This document shows, in pieces, positions 25,588 through 36,083 of a stretch of DNA of 64,000 nucleotides. The notes under the pieces are model-generated. The model had not been told where the DNA came from, ran no database searches, and saw only the letters and a program-made list of their open reading frames with translations. Source of the DNA: Prostheceraeus crozeri (lineage: Eukaryota > Platyhelminthes > Polycladida > Euryleptidae); NCBI GenBank assembly GCA_907163375.1, contig CAJQUW010012901.1, forward strand, positions 1-64,000, written 5' to 3'. Numbering within the stretch: position 1 is the stretch's first letter; every line of letters begins with the position of its first letter. The position numbers and the translations under genes are program-made.

Positions 25588-28102
25588 CGCGAGGCTGCCC
25601 AAATTCATTTCACAAATGAAAAGTCGATGTGTCACGACCGGTTTCAGTCTATTTCAGACCATCTTCAGGTGTATGTACAGACATGGAAAAATCGACTTAT
25701 ATACTAAAATGATTAAAACTAAAGGAGAAGTGATCAGTAAAATTTCGTCGGTCACAGAAATTGCGAAGGTCACAGAAAGACCCTCAGCTTGTATGACGAA
25801 TCGTGTTCATTCAATGTTCTGTCAGTGCTATGGCAAAGTGCAATACTTTCAGCTATTTTCGTGTACTTGGTTTTGTAGATTATCGTAAAATCGTCAAAGT
25901 CCGCATTGTGCAGATGTTTAGAAATTTCAGTTTCATTAGGAATGCCGCGAATATGTTCTTTCATTCTAGTGTAGAGATGACGCTTAGTCTCACCAATATA
26001 GCTGCTTGAGCACAGCTTACAGGAAAATTTATAAACTACATCAGAGGAGAGACTAAACTTCAACCTGTCTTTGTTTGGAAAAAGGTTAGCAGTCTTAAGT
26101 GTTCTGTAAGAAACAACAATTTTATGATTCGCTGGAAGGAATTTGTTCAAACTATCAACAGTCTTTCTAGTTTGGCTCTCAAGACTTTTGACAAAAGGGA
26201 GGCGCCAGTATATGTTTTTAATATTACGATCGCTAGGTTGGAAATTGTCAACATTATTTTTATTTAATTCTATCGATTTGATCATTAGAGTAGCCATTGG
26301 CAATGAAAATACCTTTGATGACAGAGAAACTGCTTTCATAGGCATTTCGACTGCCACTTAAACGCTTAGCTCGAATAATCAAGGCGCGAATAGCCGAGGT
26401 TTTATAACGAACAGAGCATGAGCACTGTTTGGAATGTACAAACCAGTGTTAGTATCTTTTAAATGCCAATGATAATTCAGAGAATTAGCATTTTTAGTGA
26501 CCATGACATCAAGGAATTTCAATTGATTATTGACCTGTTCCTCACAAGTAAAACGAATGCTACTGTGAATATTGTTAAGAGAATGCAAAACCTTTTCAGC
26601 ATCCTTTTCGTCTCTATCGATTGCAAAAATATCATCAACATACCGACGATAGTACATGGGAAATCAATAATTTTGGACTCAATTAAATTCATCGCAAAAG
26701 AGGCCAGAGTTGGGCCGAGGATCGATCCCATGCCAACGCCTTCGATTTGATGGTATAGATTATCATTAAATTGGAACAACATATTTTTGCACGATAAATT
26801 TAGGAGGGAAATCAGGGTTCCTTTATCGACCGGAAAGCTGGTAAAATCAATTAGATTACAAATATGATTGAAAGTATCATCGAGAGGAATACTCGGAAAT
26901 AAGCTCACTACATCATACGAAACCATATAAAAATGGTCATGAGAAATATCTTTGATCGAATCAACGAATTCGAAGGAGTCTTTCAGCTCTAAAGAGCGAG
27001 GAATGTATGGTTTCAGAATTTGATTCAACCACCTACTTAGGCTAGTATTGTAGGCTTTTGGCATACTTAAAATAGGCCGTAAAGGCGGATCGGTACGCGA
27101 TTTGTGTATTTTAGGCAGGCCATAGAGCCTGGCTGGCTGACTACCAGTGCTTCTAACTTCACTATAAACACTTTCAGGAAGCTTGCCTTTTTTCTTTAAA
27201 TCAGACAGGCTACGGTTGAACCTCTCCTCCGCAATAATGAATTGACTTTTGTCTTTGGTAGACGGTTTCAAATTTTTGAATTTGCTACGATCACTTAGAA
27301 TTTCATGAATTTTATCATTATACTTGTGTTTATCCATAATACACACGCCGTTACCTTTGTCAAACTTGGTAACGTGAAGGTTTTTATTTTTCGCTAAAGT
27401 ACGGAGAGTTTTGATTTTATCAGTCAAGAACTTTTGGCGAGACTTGTCATTAATGTAAGTGTAAGCTAAAGACTTGAATTTGGAACGAACACGATCCTCA
27501 TCTTCCTTACTCAAACTTAGTTTCGCAACATTGTTGAAAACCACTTCAGTTTCTGTTTTTACATCAAGCGCATTGACCTTTTGAGGCCAGCACATGGATA
27601 AGCCCAAACTAAGAGCCTGGGTTTCTTCTAGACTGAGTTCATGACTGCTGATGTTGACGATGCCGCTACCATCCACATTTGAAGGTGAATTACACCGCCT
27701 TGTTCTGTTGATTAGATTTTGGAATTTCTTGTTATGTCGAATTGAGATTTGCTAGAGATTCTTCTTGTTGTAGTGTTGAATTATTGTGACCATACTTGTC
27801 CATGTTGCTTGATGCTGTTGCCGCAGTAGAGAGACTTGTTCTTGAAGATTTTCGCAGATTTGCCTTGCTGACTTGATCTCCTTCCTGAGCTCCTTGAGTT
27901 GAAATTTCTTGATATTGGAATTGAGACAGTTGAATCTCGAAGGAATTTTGAAGTACATAAACTTAGGGATCACTTCGTTATTAAGACACTTTTCTAAGAA
28001 CTGCAACCGTAGGAGACTAGTTTGGTGTTTCATCCATGGCTTCTGTGCAGACTTCACCTGAGCTAGCCAGCTTGGTTTCAGGGAGGACTTCAGTGAATTG
28101 TA
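25588..28102 (-). mobile_element. Penelope array copy A (outermost left, full length)
   Basis: This full unit is read right to left. Its 3' end runs ~48 bases past the predicted ribozyme cleavage point into the start of the next unit (CTGCCTCGCG-like) before the target duplication. It carries more point lesions than B. Confidence 0.9.
25623..25696 (-). ncRNA. Hammerhead-ribozyme-like motif, copy A 3' end
   Basis: The minus strand has CUGAAGA, the 5-bp stem II GGUCU/AGACU, GAAA, self-complementary ACCGGU and C, with predicted cleavage between 25636 and 25635. Stem I is CAC/GUG plus GUCGAU/AUCGAC. Stem III has no loop, so a dimer is the likely active form. Confidence 0.55.
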
Positions 28103-28150
28103 CGCGAGGCTGCCCAAATTCATTTCACAAATGAAAAGTCGATGTGTCAC
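25770..28150 (-). pseudogene. Penelope-like RT/endonuclease ORF, copy A (broken)
   Basis: The same protein as in copy B is broken in at least three places. A CTGGAG-to-CTAGAG change makes a stop at ~27752, after the N-terminal 132 codons. A one-base loss near 26657 breaks the frame just before the RT catalytic YRRYVDD. Another one-base loss near 26418 breaks it again. The RT motif-B segment has GVGMGS where the sister copies have GVAMGS. The GIY-YIG part (26357-25770) is intact, with CKLCSSSYIGETKRHLYTR. The breaks make this copy non-coding as a whole, although it can still be a template in trans. Confidence 0.85.
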
Positions 28151-28211
28151 GACCGGTTTCAGTCTATTTCAGACCATCTTCAGGTGTATGTACAGACATG
28201 GAAAAATCGAC
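28138..28211 (-). ncRNA. Hammerhead-ribozyme-like motif, junction of copies A and B
   Basis: The sequence is the same as in copy A, with cleavage predicted between 28151 and 28150. The A-copy frame opens at 28150. All core positions are kept. Confidence 0.57.
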
Positions 28212-28284
28212 TTATATACTAAAATGATTAAAACTAAAGAAGAAGTGATCAGTAAAATTTCGTCGGTCACAGAAATTGCGAAGG

Positions 28285-28872
28285 TCACAGAAAGACCCTC
28301 AGCTTGTATGACGAATCGTGTTCATTCAATGTTCTGTCAGTGCTATGGCAAAGTGCAATACTTTCAGCTATTTTCGTGTACTTGGTTTTGTAGATTATCG
28401 TAAAATCGTCAAAGTCCGCATTGTGCAGATGTTTAGAAATTTCAGTTTCATTAGGAATGCCGCGAATATGTTCTTTCATTCTAGTGTAGAGATGACGCTT
28501 AGTCTCACCAATATAGCTGCTTGAGCACAGCTTACAGGAAAATTTATAAACTACATCAGAGGAGAGACTAAACTTCAACCTGTCTTTGTTTGGAAAAAGG
28601 TTAGCAGTCTTAAGTGTTCTGTAAGAAACAATAATTTTATGATTCGCTGGAAGGAATTTGTTCAAACTATCAACAGTCTTTCTAGTTTGGCTCTCAAGAC
28701 TTTTGACAAAAGGGAGGCGCCAGTATATGTTTTTAATATTACGATCGCTAGGTTGGAAATTGTCAACATTATTTTTATTTAATTCTATCGATTTGATCAT
28801 TAGAGTAGCCATTGGCAATGAAAATACCTTTGATGACAGAGAAACTGCTTTCATAGGCATTTCGACTGCCAC
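28285..28872 (-). CDS. GIY-YIG endonuclease domain, copy B
   Basis: In the +1 frame relative to the RT, the meaningful part starts near SIELNKNNVDN at the RT stop. A linker with NIYWRLPFVKSLE and FPNKDRLKFSLSSDVVYKF leads to CKLC and the catalytic SSYIGETKRHLYTRMKEH. It finishes with conserved AESIALCHSTDRTLNEH and a stop at 28285. The GIY-YIG nuclease nicks target DNA for primed reverse transcription. In typical Penelope-like elements RT and GIY-YIG are one polypeptide. Here the join needs a frame change at ATT AAA TAA AAA, shared by A, B, C and D, so it is either a programmed +1 shift at the stop or a lesion of the source copy. The formal ATG lies upstream, in RT-coding sequence. Confidence 0.88.
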   Translation of the reverse strand: MAVEMPMKAVSLSSKVFSLPMATLMIKSIELNKNNVDNFQPSDRNIKNIYWRLPFVKSLESQTRKTVDSLNKFLPANHKIIVSYRTLKTANLFPNKDRLKFSLSSDVVYKFSCKLCSSSYIGETKRHLYTRMKEHIRGIPNETEISKHLHNADFDDFTIIYKTKYTKIAESIALCHSTDRTLNEHDSSYKLRVFL

Positions 28873-30667
28873 TTAAACGCTTAGCTCGAATAATCAAGGC
28901 GCGAATAGCCGAGGTTTTATAACGAACAGGAGCATGAGCACTGTTTGGAATGTACAAACCAGTGTTAGTATCTTTTAAATGCCAATGATAATTCAGAGAA
29001 TTAGCATTTTTAGTGACCATGACATCAAGGAATTTCAATTGATTATTGACCTGTTTCTCACAAGTAAAACGAATGCTACTGTGAATATTGTCAAGAGAAT
29101 GCAAAAACTTTTCAGCATCCTTTTCGTCTCTAACGATTGCAAAAATATCATCAACATACCGACGATAGTACATGGGGAAATCAATAATTTTGGACTCAAT
29201 TAAATTCATCGCAAAAGAGGCCAGAGTTGGGCCGAGGATCGATCCCATGGCAACGCCTTCGATTTGATGGTATAGATTATCATTAAATTGGAACAACATA
29301 TTTTTGCACGATAAATTTAGGAGGGAAATCAGGGTTCCTTTATCGACCGGAAAGCTGGTAAAATCAATTAGATTACAAATATGATTGAAAGTATCATCGA
29401 GAGGAATACTCGGAAATAAGCTCACTACATCATACGAAACCATATAAAAATGGTCATGAGAAATATCTTTGATCGAATCAACGAATTCGAAGGAGTCTTT
29501 CAGCTCTAAAGAGCGAGGAATGTATGGTTTCAGAATTTGATTCAACCACCTACTTAGGCTAGTATTGTAGGCTTTTGGCATACTTAAAATAGGCCGTAAA
29601 GGCGGATCGGTACGCGATTTGTGTATTTTAGGCAGGCCATAGAGCCTGGCTGGCTGACTACCAGTGCTTCTAACTTCACTATAAACACTTTCAGGAAGCT
29701 TGCCTTTTTTCTTTAAATCAGACAGGCTACGGTTGAACCTCTCCTCCGCAATAATGAATTGACTTTTGTCTTTGGTAGACGGTTTCAAATTTTTGAATTT
29801 GCTACGATCACTTAGAATTTCATGAATTTTATCATTATACTTGTGTTTATCCATAATACACACGCCGTTACCTTTGTCAAACTTGGTAACGTGAAGGTTT
29901 TTATTTTTCGCTAAAGTACGGAGAGTTTTGATTTTATCAGTCAAGAACTTTTGGCGAGACTTGTCATTAATGTAAGTGTAAGCTAAAGACTTGAATTTGG
30001 AACGAACACGATCCTCATCTTCCTTACTCAAACTTAGTTTCGCAACATTGTTGAAAACCACTTCAGTTTCTGTTTTTACATCAAGCGCATTGACCTTTTG
30101 AGGCCAGCACATGGATAAGCCCAAACTAAGAGCCTGGGTTTCTTCTAGACTGAGTTCATGACTGCTGATGTTGACGATGCCGCTACCATCCACATTTGAA
30201 GGTGAATTACACCGCCTTGTTCTGTTGATTAGATTTTGGAATTTCTTGTTATGTCGAATTGAGATTTGCTGGAGATTCTTCTTGTTGTAGTGTTGAATTA
30301 TTGTGACCATACTTGTCCATGTTGCTTGATGCTGTTGCCGCAGTAGAGAGACTTGTTCTTGAAGATTTTCGCAGATTTGCCTTGCTGACTTGATCTCCTT
30401 CCTGAGCTCCTTGAGTTGAAATTTCTTGATATTGGAATTGAGACAGTTGAATCTCGAAGGAATTTTGAAGTACATAAACTTAGGGATCACTTCGTTATTA
30501 AGACACTTTTCTAAGAACTGCAACCGTAGGAGACTAGTTTGGTGTTTCATCCATGGCTTCTGTGCAGACTTCACCTGAGCTAGCCAGCTTGGTTTCAGGG
30601 AGGACTTCAGTGAATTGTACGCGAGGCTGCCCAAATTCATTTCACAAATGAAAAGTCGATGTGTCAC
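28775..30667 (-). CDS. Penelope-like reverse transcriptase ORF, copy B
   Basis: The frame is open for 630 codons. It opens with GTG exactly at the predicted hammerhead cleavage point (30668/30667); the first ATG is the tenth codon (CEMNLGS), a more likely start. Order of parts: a coiled-coil-like N-terminal region (residues ~85-135), FDKGNGVCIMDKHKYNDK (~residue 265), GLPKIHKSRTDPPLRPI (~345), RT motif A VSYDVVSLFPSIPLDD (~425), motif B IEGVAMGSILGPTLASF (~490), and catalytic motif C YRRYVDDIFAI (~520). These match the RT of Penelope-like elements. The protein would copy element RNA onto nicked chromosomal DNA. It stops at TAA (QIDRIK*) while the endonuclease continues in the +1 frame, overlapping 28872-28775. 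Confidence 0.92.
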   Translation of the reverse strand: MTHRLFICEMNLGSLAYNSLKSSLKPSWLAQVKSAQKPWMKHQTSLLRLQFLEKCLNNEVIPKFMYFKIPSRFNCLNSNIKKFQLKELRKEIKSARQICENLQEQVSLLRQQHQATWTSMVTIIQHYNKKNLQQISIRHNKKFQNLINRTRRCNSPSNVDGSGIVNISSHELSLEETQALSLGLSMCWPQKVNALDVKTETEVVFNNVAKLSLSKEDEDRVRSKFKSLAYTYINDKSRQKFLTDKIKTLRTLAKNKNLHVTKFDKGNGVCIMDKHKYNDKIHEILSDRSKFKNLKPSTKDKSQFIIAEERFNRSLSDLKKKGKLPESVYSEVRSTGSQPARLYGLPKIHKSRTDPPLRPILSMPKAYNTSLSRWLNQILKPYIPRSLELKDSFEFVDSIKDISHDHFYMVSYDVVSLFPSIPLDDTFNHICNLIDFTSFPVDKGTLISLLNLSCKNMLFQFNDNLYHQIEGVAMGSILGPTLASFAMNLIESKIIDFPMYYRRYVDDIFAIVRDEKDAEKFLHSLDNIHSSIRFTCEKQVNNQLKFLDVMVTKNANSLNYHWHLKDTNTGLYIPNSAHAPVRYKTSAIRALIIRAKRLSGSRNAYESSFSVIKGIFIANGYSNDQIDRIK

Positions 30668-30728
30668 GACCGGTTTCAGTCTATTTCAGACCATCTTCAG
30701 GTGTATGTACAGACATGGAAAAATCGAC
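30655..30728 (-). ncRNA. Hammerhead-ribozyme-like motif, junction of copies B and C
   Basis: The sequence is the same as in the other minus-strand copies, with cleavage predicted between 30668 and 30667. The 630-codon B frame begins exactly at 30667. Confidence 0.57.
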
Positions 30729-30801
30729 TTATATACTAAAATGATTAAAACTAAAGGAGAAGTGATCAGTAAAATTTCGTCGGTCACAGAAATTGCGAAG
30801 G

Positions 30802-31816
30802 TCACAGAAAGACCCTCAGCTTGTATGACGAATCGTGTTCATTCAATGTTCTGTCAGTGCTATGGCAAAGTGCAATACTTTCAGCTATTTTCGTGTACTT
30901 GGTTTTGTAGATTATCGTAAAATCGTCAAAGTCCGCATTGTGCAGATGTTTAGAAATTTCAGTTTCATTAGGAATGCCGCGAATATGTTCTTTCATTCTA
31001 GTGTAGAGATGACGCTTAGTCTCACCAATATAGCTGCTTGAGCACAGCTTACAGGAAAATTTATAAACTACATCAGAGGAGAGACTAAACTTCAACCTGT
31101 CTTTGTTTGGAAAAAGGTTAGCAGTCTTAAGTGTTCTGTAAGAAACAATAATTTTATGATTCGCTGGAAGGAATTTGTTCAAACTATCAACAGTCTTTCT
31201 AGTTTGGCTCTCAAGACTTTTGACAAAAGGGAGGCGCCAGTATATGTTTTTAATATTACGATCGCTAGGTTGGAAATTGTCAACATTATTTTTATTTAAT
31301 TCTATCGATTTGATCATTAGAGTAGCCATTGGCAATGAAAATGCCTTTGATGACAGAGAAACTGCTTTCATAGGCATTTCGACTGCCACTTAAACGCTTA
31401 GCTCGAATAATCAAGGCGCGAATAGCCGAGGTTTTATAACGAACAGGAGCATGAGCACTGTTTGGAATGTACAAACCAGTGTTAGTATCTTTTAAATGCC
31501 AATGATAATTCAGAGAATTAGCATTTTTAGTGACCATGACATCAAGGAATTTCAATTGATTATTGACCTGTTTCTCACAAGTAAAACGAATGCTACTGTG
31601 AATATTGTTAAGAGAATGCAAAACCTTTTCAGCATCCTTTTCGTCTCTAACGATTGCAAAAATATCATCAACATACCGACGATAGTACATGGGGAAATCA
31701 ATAATTTTGGACTCAATTAAATTCATCGCAAAAGAGGCCAGAGTTGGGCCGAGGATCGATCCCATGGCAACGCCTTCGATTTGATGGTATAGATTATCAT
31801 TAAATTGGAACAACAT
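30802..31816 (-). pseudogene. Penelope-like RT (C-terminal) and GIY-YIG, copy C
   Basis: An RT frame (31816-31292) holds motifs B (GVAMGSILGP) and C (YRRYVDD). A +1-frame GIY-YIG ORF (31389-30802) follows, intact. The N-terminal half and RT motif A are missing through the truncation at 31919. The RT stop and frame change are the same as in copy B. As the frame lacks its start, no full protein is possible. Confidence 0.85.
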
Positions 31817-31925
31817 ATTTTTGCACGATAAATTTAGGAGGGAAATCAGGGTTCCTTTATCGACCGGAAAGCTGGTAAAATCAATTAGATTACAAATATG
31901 ATTGAAAGTATCATCGAGACTTTCA

Positions 31926-33564
31926 TCCGTACTTTAGCAAAAAATAAAAACCTTCACGTTACCAAGTTTGACAAAGGTAACGGCGTGTGTATTATGGATA
32001 AACACATGTATAATGATAAAATTCATGAAATTCTGAGTGATCGTAGCAAATTCAAAAATTTGAAACCGTCTACCAAAGACAAAAGTCAATTCATTATTGC
32101 GGAGGAGAGGTTCAACCGTAGCCTGTCTGATTTAAAGAAAAAAGGCAAGCTTCCTGAAAGTGTTTATAGTGAAGTTAGAAGCACTGGTAGTTCAGCCAGC
32201 CAGGCTCTATGGCCTGCCTAAAATACACAAATCGCGTACCGATCCGCCTTTACGGCCTATTTTAAGTATGCCAAAAGCCTACAATACTAGCCTAAGTAGG
32301 TGGTTGAATCAAATTCTGAAACCATACATTCCTCGCTCTTTAGAGCTGAAAGACTCCTTCGAATTCGTTGATTCGATCAAAGATATTTCTCATGACCATT
32401 TTTATATGGTTTCGTATGATGTAGTGAGCTTATTTCCGAGTATTCCTCTCGATGATACTTTCAATCATATTTGTAATCTAATTGATTTTACCAGCTTTCC
32501 GGTCGATAAAGGAACCCTGATTTCCCTCCTAAATTTATCGTGCAAAAATATGTTGTTCCAATTTAATGATAATCTATACCATCAAATCGAAGGCGTTGCC
32601 ATGGGATCGATCCTCGGCCCAACTCTGGCCTCTTTTGCGATGAATTTAATTGAGTCCAAAATTATTGATTTCCCCATGTACTATCGTCGGTATGTTGATG
32701 ATATTTTTGCAATCGTTAGAGACGAAAAGGATGCTGAAAAGGTTTTGCATTCTCTTAACAATATTCACAGTAGCATTCGTTTTACTTGTGAGGAACAGGT
32801 CAATAATCAATTGAAATTCCTTGATGTCATGGTCACTAAAAATGCTAATTCTCTGAATTATCATTGGCATTTAAAAGATACTAACACTGGTTTGTACATT
32901 CCAAACAGTGCTCATGCTCCTGTTCGTTATAAAACCTCGGCTATTCGCGCCTTGATTATTCGAGCTAAGCGTTTAAGTGGCAGTCGAAATGCCTATGAAA
33001 GCAGTTTCTCTGTCATCAAAGGTATTTTCATTGCCAATGGCTACTCTAATGATCAAATCGATAGAATTAAATAAAAATAATGTTGACAATTTCCACCCTA
33101 GCGATCGTAATATTAAAAACATATACTGGCGCCTCCCTTTTGTCAAAAGTCTTGAGAGCCAAACTAGAAAGACTGTTGATAGTTTGAACAAATTCCTTCC
33201 AGCGAATCATAAAATTATTGTTTCTTACAGAACACTTAAGACTGCTAACCTTTTTCCAAACAAAGACAGGTTGAAGTTTAGTCTCTCCTCTGATGTAGTT
33301 TATAAATTTTCCTGTAAGCTGTGCTCAAGCAGCTATATTGGTGAGACTAAGCGTCATCTCTACACTAGAATGAAAGAACATATTCGCGGCATTCCTAATG
33401 AAACTGAAATTTCTAAACATCTGCACAATGCGGACTTTGACGATTTTACGATAATCTACAAAACCAAGTACACGAAAATAGCTGAAAGTATTGCACTTTG
33501 CCATAGCACTGACAGAACATTGAATGAACACGATTCGTCATACAAGCTGAGGGTCTTTCTGTGA
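31926..33564 (+). pseudogene. Penelope-like RT and GIY-YIG, copy D (broken)
   Basis: The N-terminal part is cut at the centre of the mirror. A single inserted T (GGTAGTTCAGCC near 32190) shifts the frame between LPESVYSEV and the GLPKIHK motif, giving frames 31898-32221 and 32160-33074. The second runs from ARLYGLPKIHK through YRRYVDD to the standard RT stop at 33074. The GIY-YIG ORF (32977-33564) is open and carries a change, NFHPSDR for NFQPSDR. The copy could code for endonuclease only. Confidence 0.85.
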
Positions 33565-33637
33565 CCTTCGCAATTTCTGTGACCGACGAAATTTTACTGA
33601 TCACTTCTCCTTTAGTTTTAATCATTTTAGTATATAA

Positions 33638-33710
33638 GTCGATTTTCCATGTCTGTACATACACCTGAAGATGGTCTGAAATAGACTGAAACCGGTCGTG
33701 ACACATCGAC
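33638..33710 (+). ncRNA. Hammerhead-ribozyme-like motif, junction of copies D and E
   Basis: CUGAAGA lies at 33665-33671, GAAA at 33688-33691 and the ACCGGU-C block ends at 33697, giving predicted cleavage at 33697/33698. Stem I outer pairs are GUCGAU 33638-33643 and AUCGAC 33705-33710. One T fewer lies in the stem I loop side than in the other copies. Confidence 0.57.
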
Positions 33711-36083
33711 TTTTCATTTGTGAAATGAATTTGGGCAGCCTCGCGTACAATTCACTGAAGTCCTCCCTGAAACCAAGCTGGTTAGCTCAGGTGAAGTCTG
33801 CACAGAAGCCATGGATGAAACACCAAACTAGTCTCCTACGGTTGCAGTTCTTAGAAAAGTGTCTTAATAACGAAGTGATCCCTAAGTTTATGTACTTCAA
33901 AATTCCTTCGAGATTCAACTGTCTCAATTCCAATATCAAGAAATTTCAACTCAAGGAGCTCAGGAAGGAGATCAAGTCAGCAAGGCAAATCTGCGAAAAT
34001 CTTCAAGAACAAGTCTCTCTACTGCGGCAACAGCATCAAGCAACATGGACAAGTATGGTCACAATAATTCAACACTACAACAAGAAGAATCTCCAGCAAA
34101 TCTCAATTCGACATAACAAGAAATTCCAAAATCTAATCAACAGAACAAGGCGGTGTAATTCACCTTCAAATGTGGATGGTAGCGGCATCGTCAACATCAG
34201 CAGTCATGAACTCAGTCTAGAAGAAACCCAGGCTCTTAGTTTGGGCTTATCCATGTGCTGGCCTCAAAAGGTCAATGCGCTTGATGTAAAAACAGAAACT
34301 GAAGTGGTTTTCAACAATGTTGCGAAACTAAGTTTGAGTAAGGAAGATGAGGATCGTGTTCGTTCCAAATTCAAGTCTTTAGCTTACACTTACATTAATG
34401 ACAAGTCTCGCCAAAAGTTCTTGACTGATAAAATCAAAACTCTCCGTACTTTAGCGAAAAAAAAACCTTCACGTTACCAAGTTTGACAAAGGTAACGGCG
34501 TGTGTATTATGGATAAACACAAGTATAATGATAAAATTCATGAAATTCTAAGTGATCGTAGCAAATTCAAAAAATTGAAACAGTCTACCAAAGACAAAAT
34601 TCAATTCATTTATTGCGGAGGAGAGGTTCAACCGTAGCCTGTCTGATTTAAAGAAAAAAGGCAAGCTTCCTGAAAGTGTTTATAGTGAAGTTAGAAGCAC
34701 TGGTAGTCAGCCAGCCAGGCTCTATGGCCTGCCTAAAATACACAAATCGCGTACCGATCCGCCTTTACGGCCTATTTTAAGTATGCCAAAAGCCTACAAT
34801 ACTAGCCTAAGTAGGTGGTTGAATCAAATTCTGAAACCATACATTCCTCGCTCTTTAGAGCTGAAAGACTCCTTCGAATTCGTTGATTCGATCAAAGATA
34901 TTTCTCATGACCATTTTTTATATGGTTTCGTATGATGTAGTGAGCTTATTTCCGAGTATTCCTCTCGATGATACTTTCAATCATATTTGTAATCTAATTG
35001 ATTTTACCAGCTTTCCGGTCGATAAAGGAACCCTGATTTCCCTCCTAAATTTATCGTGCAAAAATATGTTGTTCCAATTTAATGATAATCTATACCATCA
35101 AATCGAAGGCGTTGCCATGGGATCGATCCTCGGCCCAACTCTGGCCTCTTTTGCGATGAATTTAATTGAGTCCAAAATTATTGATTTCCCCATGTACTAT
35201 CGTCGGTATGTTGATGATATTTTTGCAATCGTTAGAGACGAAAAGGATGCTGAAAAGTTTTTGCATTCTCTTAACAATATTCACAGTAGCATTCGTTTTA
35301 CTTGTGAGGAACAGGTCAATAATCAATTGAAATTCCTTGATGTCATGGTCACTAAAAATGCTAATTCTCTGAATTATCATTGGCATTTAAAAGATACTAA
35401 CACTGGTTTTGTACATTCCAAACAGTGCTCATGCTCCTGTTCGTTATAAAACCTCGGCTATTCGCGCCTTGATTATTCGAGCTAAGCGTTTAAGTGGCAG
35501 TCGAAATGCCTATGAAAGCAGTTTTTCTCTGTCATCAAAGGTATTTTCATTGCCAATGGCTACTCTAATGATCAAATCGATAGAATTAAATAAAAATAAT
35601 GTTGACAATTTCCAACCTAGCGATCGTAATATTAAAAACATATACTGGCGCCTCCCTTTTGTCAAAAGTCTTGAGAGCCAAACTAGAAAGACTGTTGATA
35701 GTTTGAACAAATTCCTTCCAGCGAATCATAAAATTATTGTTTCTTACAGAACACTTAAGACTGCTAACCTTTTTCCAAACAAAGACAGGTTGAAGTTTAG
35801 TCTCTCCTCTGATGTAGTTTATAAATTTTCCTGTAAGCTGTGCTCAAGCAGCTATATTGGTGAGACTAAGCGTCATCTCTACACTAGAATGAAAGAACAT
35901 ATTCGCGGCATTCCTAATGAAACTGAAATTTCTAAACATCTGCACAATGCGGACTTTGACGATTTTACGATAATCTACAAAACCAAGTACACGAAAATAG
36001 CTGAAAGTATTGCACTTTGCCATAGCACTGACAGAACATTGAATGAACACGATTCGTCATACAAGCTGAGGGTCTTTCTGTGA
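33698..36083 (+). pseudogene. Penelope-like RT/endonuclease ORF, copy E (broken)
   Basis: The N-terminal 262 codons are open from the GTG at the cleavage point (33698), then the frame is lost in an A run (GCGAAAAAAAAACC near 34460). Further length changes occur near 34610 (ATTCATTTATTG), 34915 (extra T before ATATGG), 35409 (extra T in GGTTTTGTAC) and 35523 (two extra T). The last of these joins RT and GIY-YIG into one frame (35409-36083), the only copy where the junction is open. Nearly all changes are in A or T runs. They may be real decay, or uncorrected long-read errors in a repeat where short reads do not map uniquely. RT motifs A-C (34910-35260) and GIY-YIG are otherwise as in copy B. 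Confidence 0.85.

Larger units (their letters stand above)
28103..30619 (-). mobile_element. Penelope array copy B (best preserved, full length)
   Basis: This is a complete 2517-bp unit between copies A and C, in the same orientation as both. It keeps the longest open frame in the array, so it is the reference copy for the family in this window. Confidence 0.92.
30620..31919 (-). mobile_element. Penelope array copy C (5'-truncated)
   Basis: The element sequence starts inside the RT gene at the LDDTFNH codons and runs to the 3' end. Upstream it is cut off at 31919, where the mirror-image arm begins after CTTTCA. Confidence 0.9.
31926..33745 (+). mobile_element. Penelope array copy D (5'-truncated, inverted)
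   Basis: The element sequence starts at the codons for RTLAKNKN, ~500 bp further upstream than copy C's start, and runs to the 3' end at the D/E boundary. Orientation is opposite to A-C. Confidence 0.9.

Noticed and set aside
25803-36050. Recurrent 68-, 72-, 74- and 101-codon frames on the strand opposite to each Penelope copy
   Set aside because: Shadows of the RT and GIY-YIG genes; they repeat only because the copies repeat.
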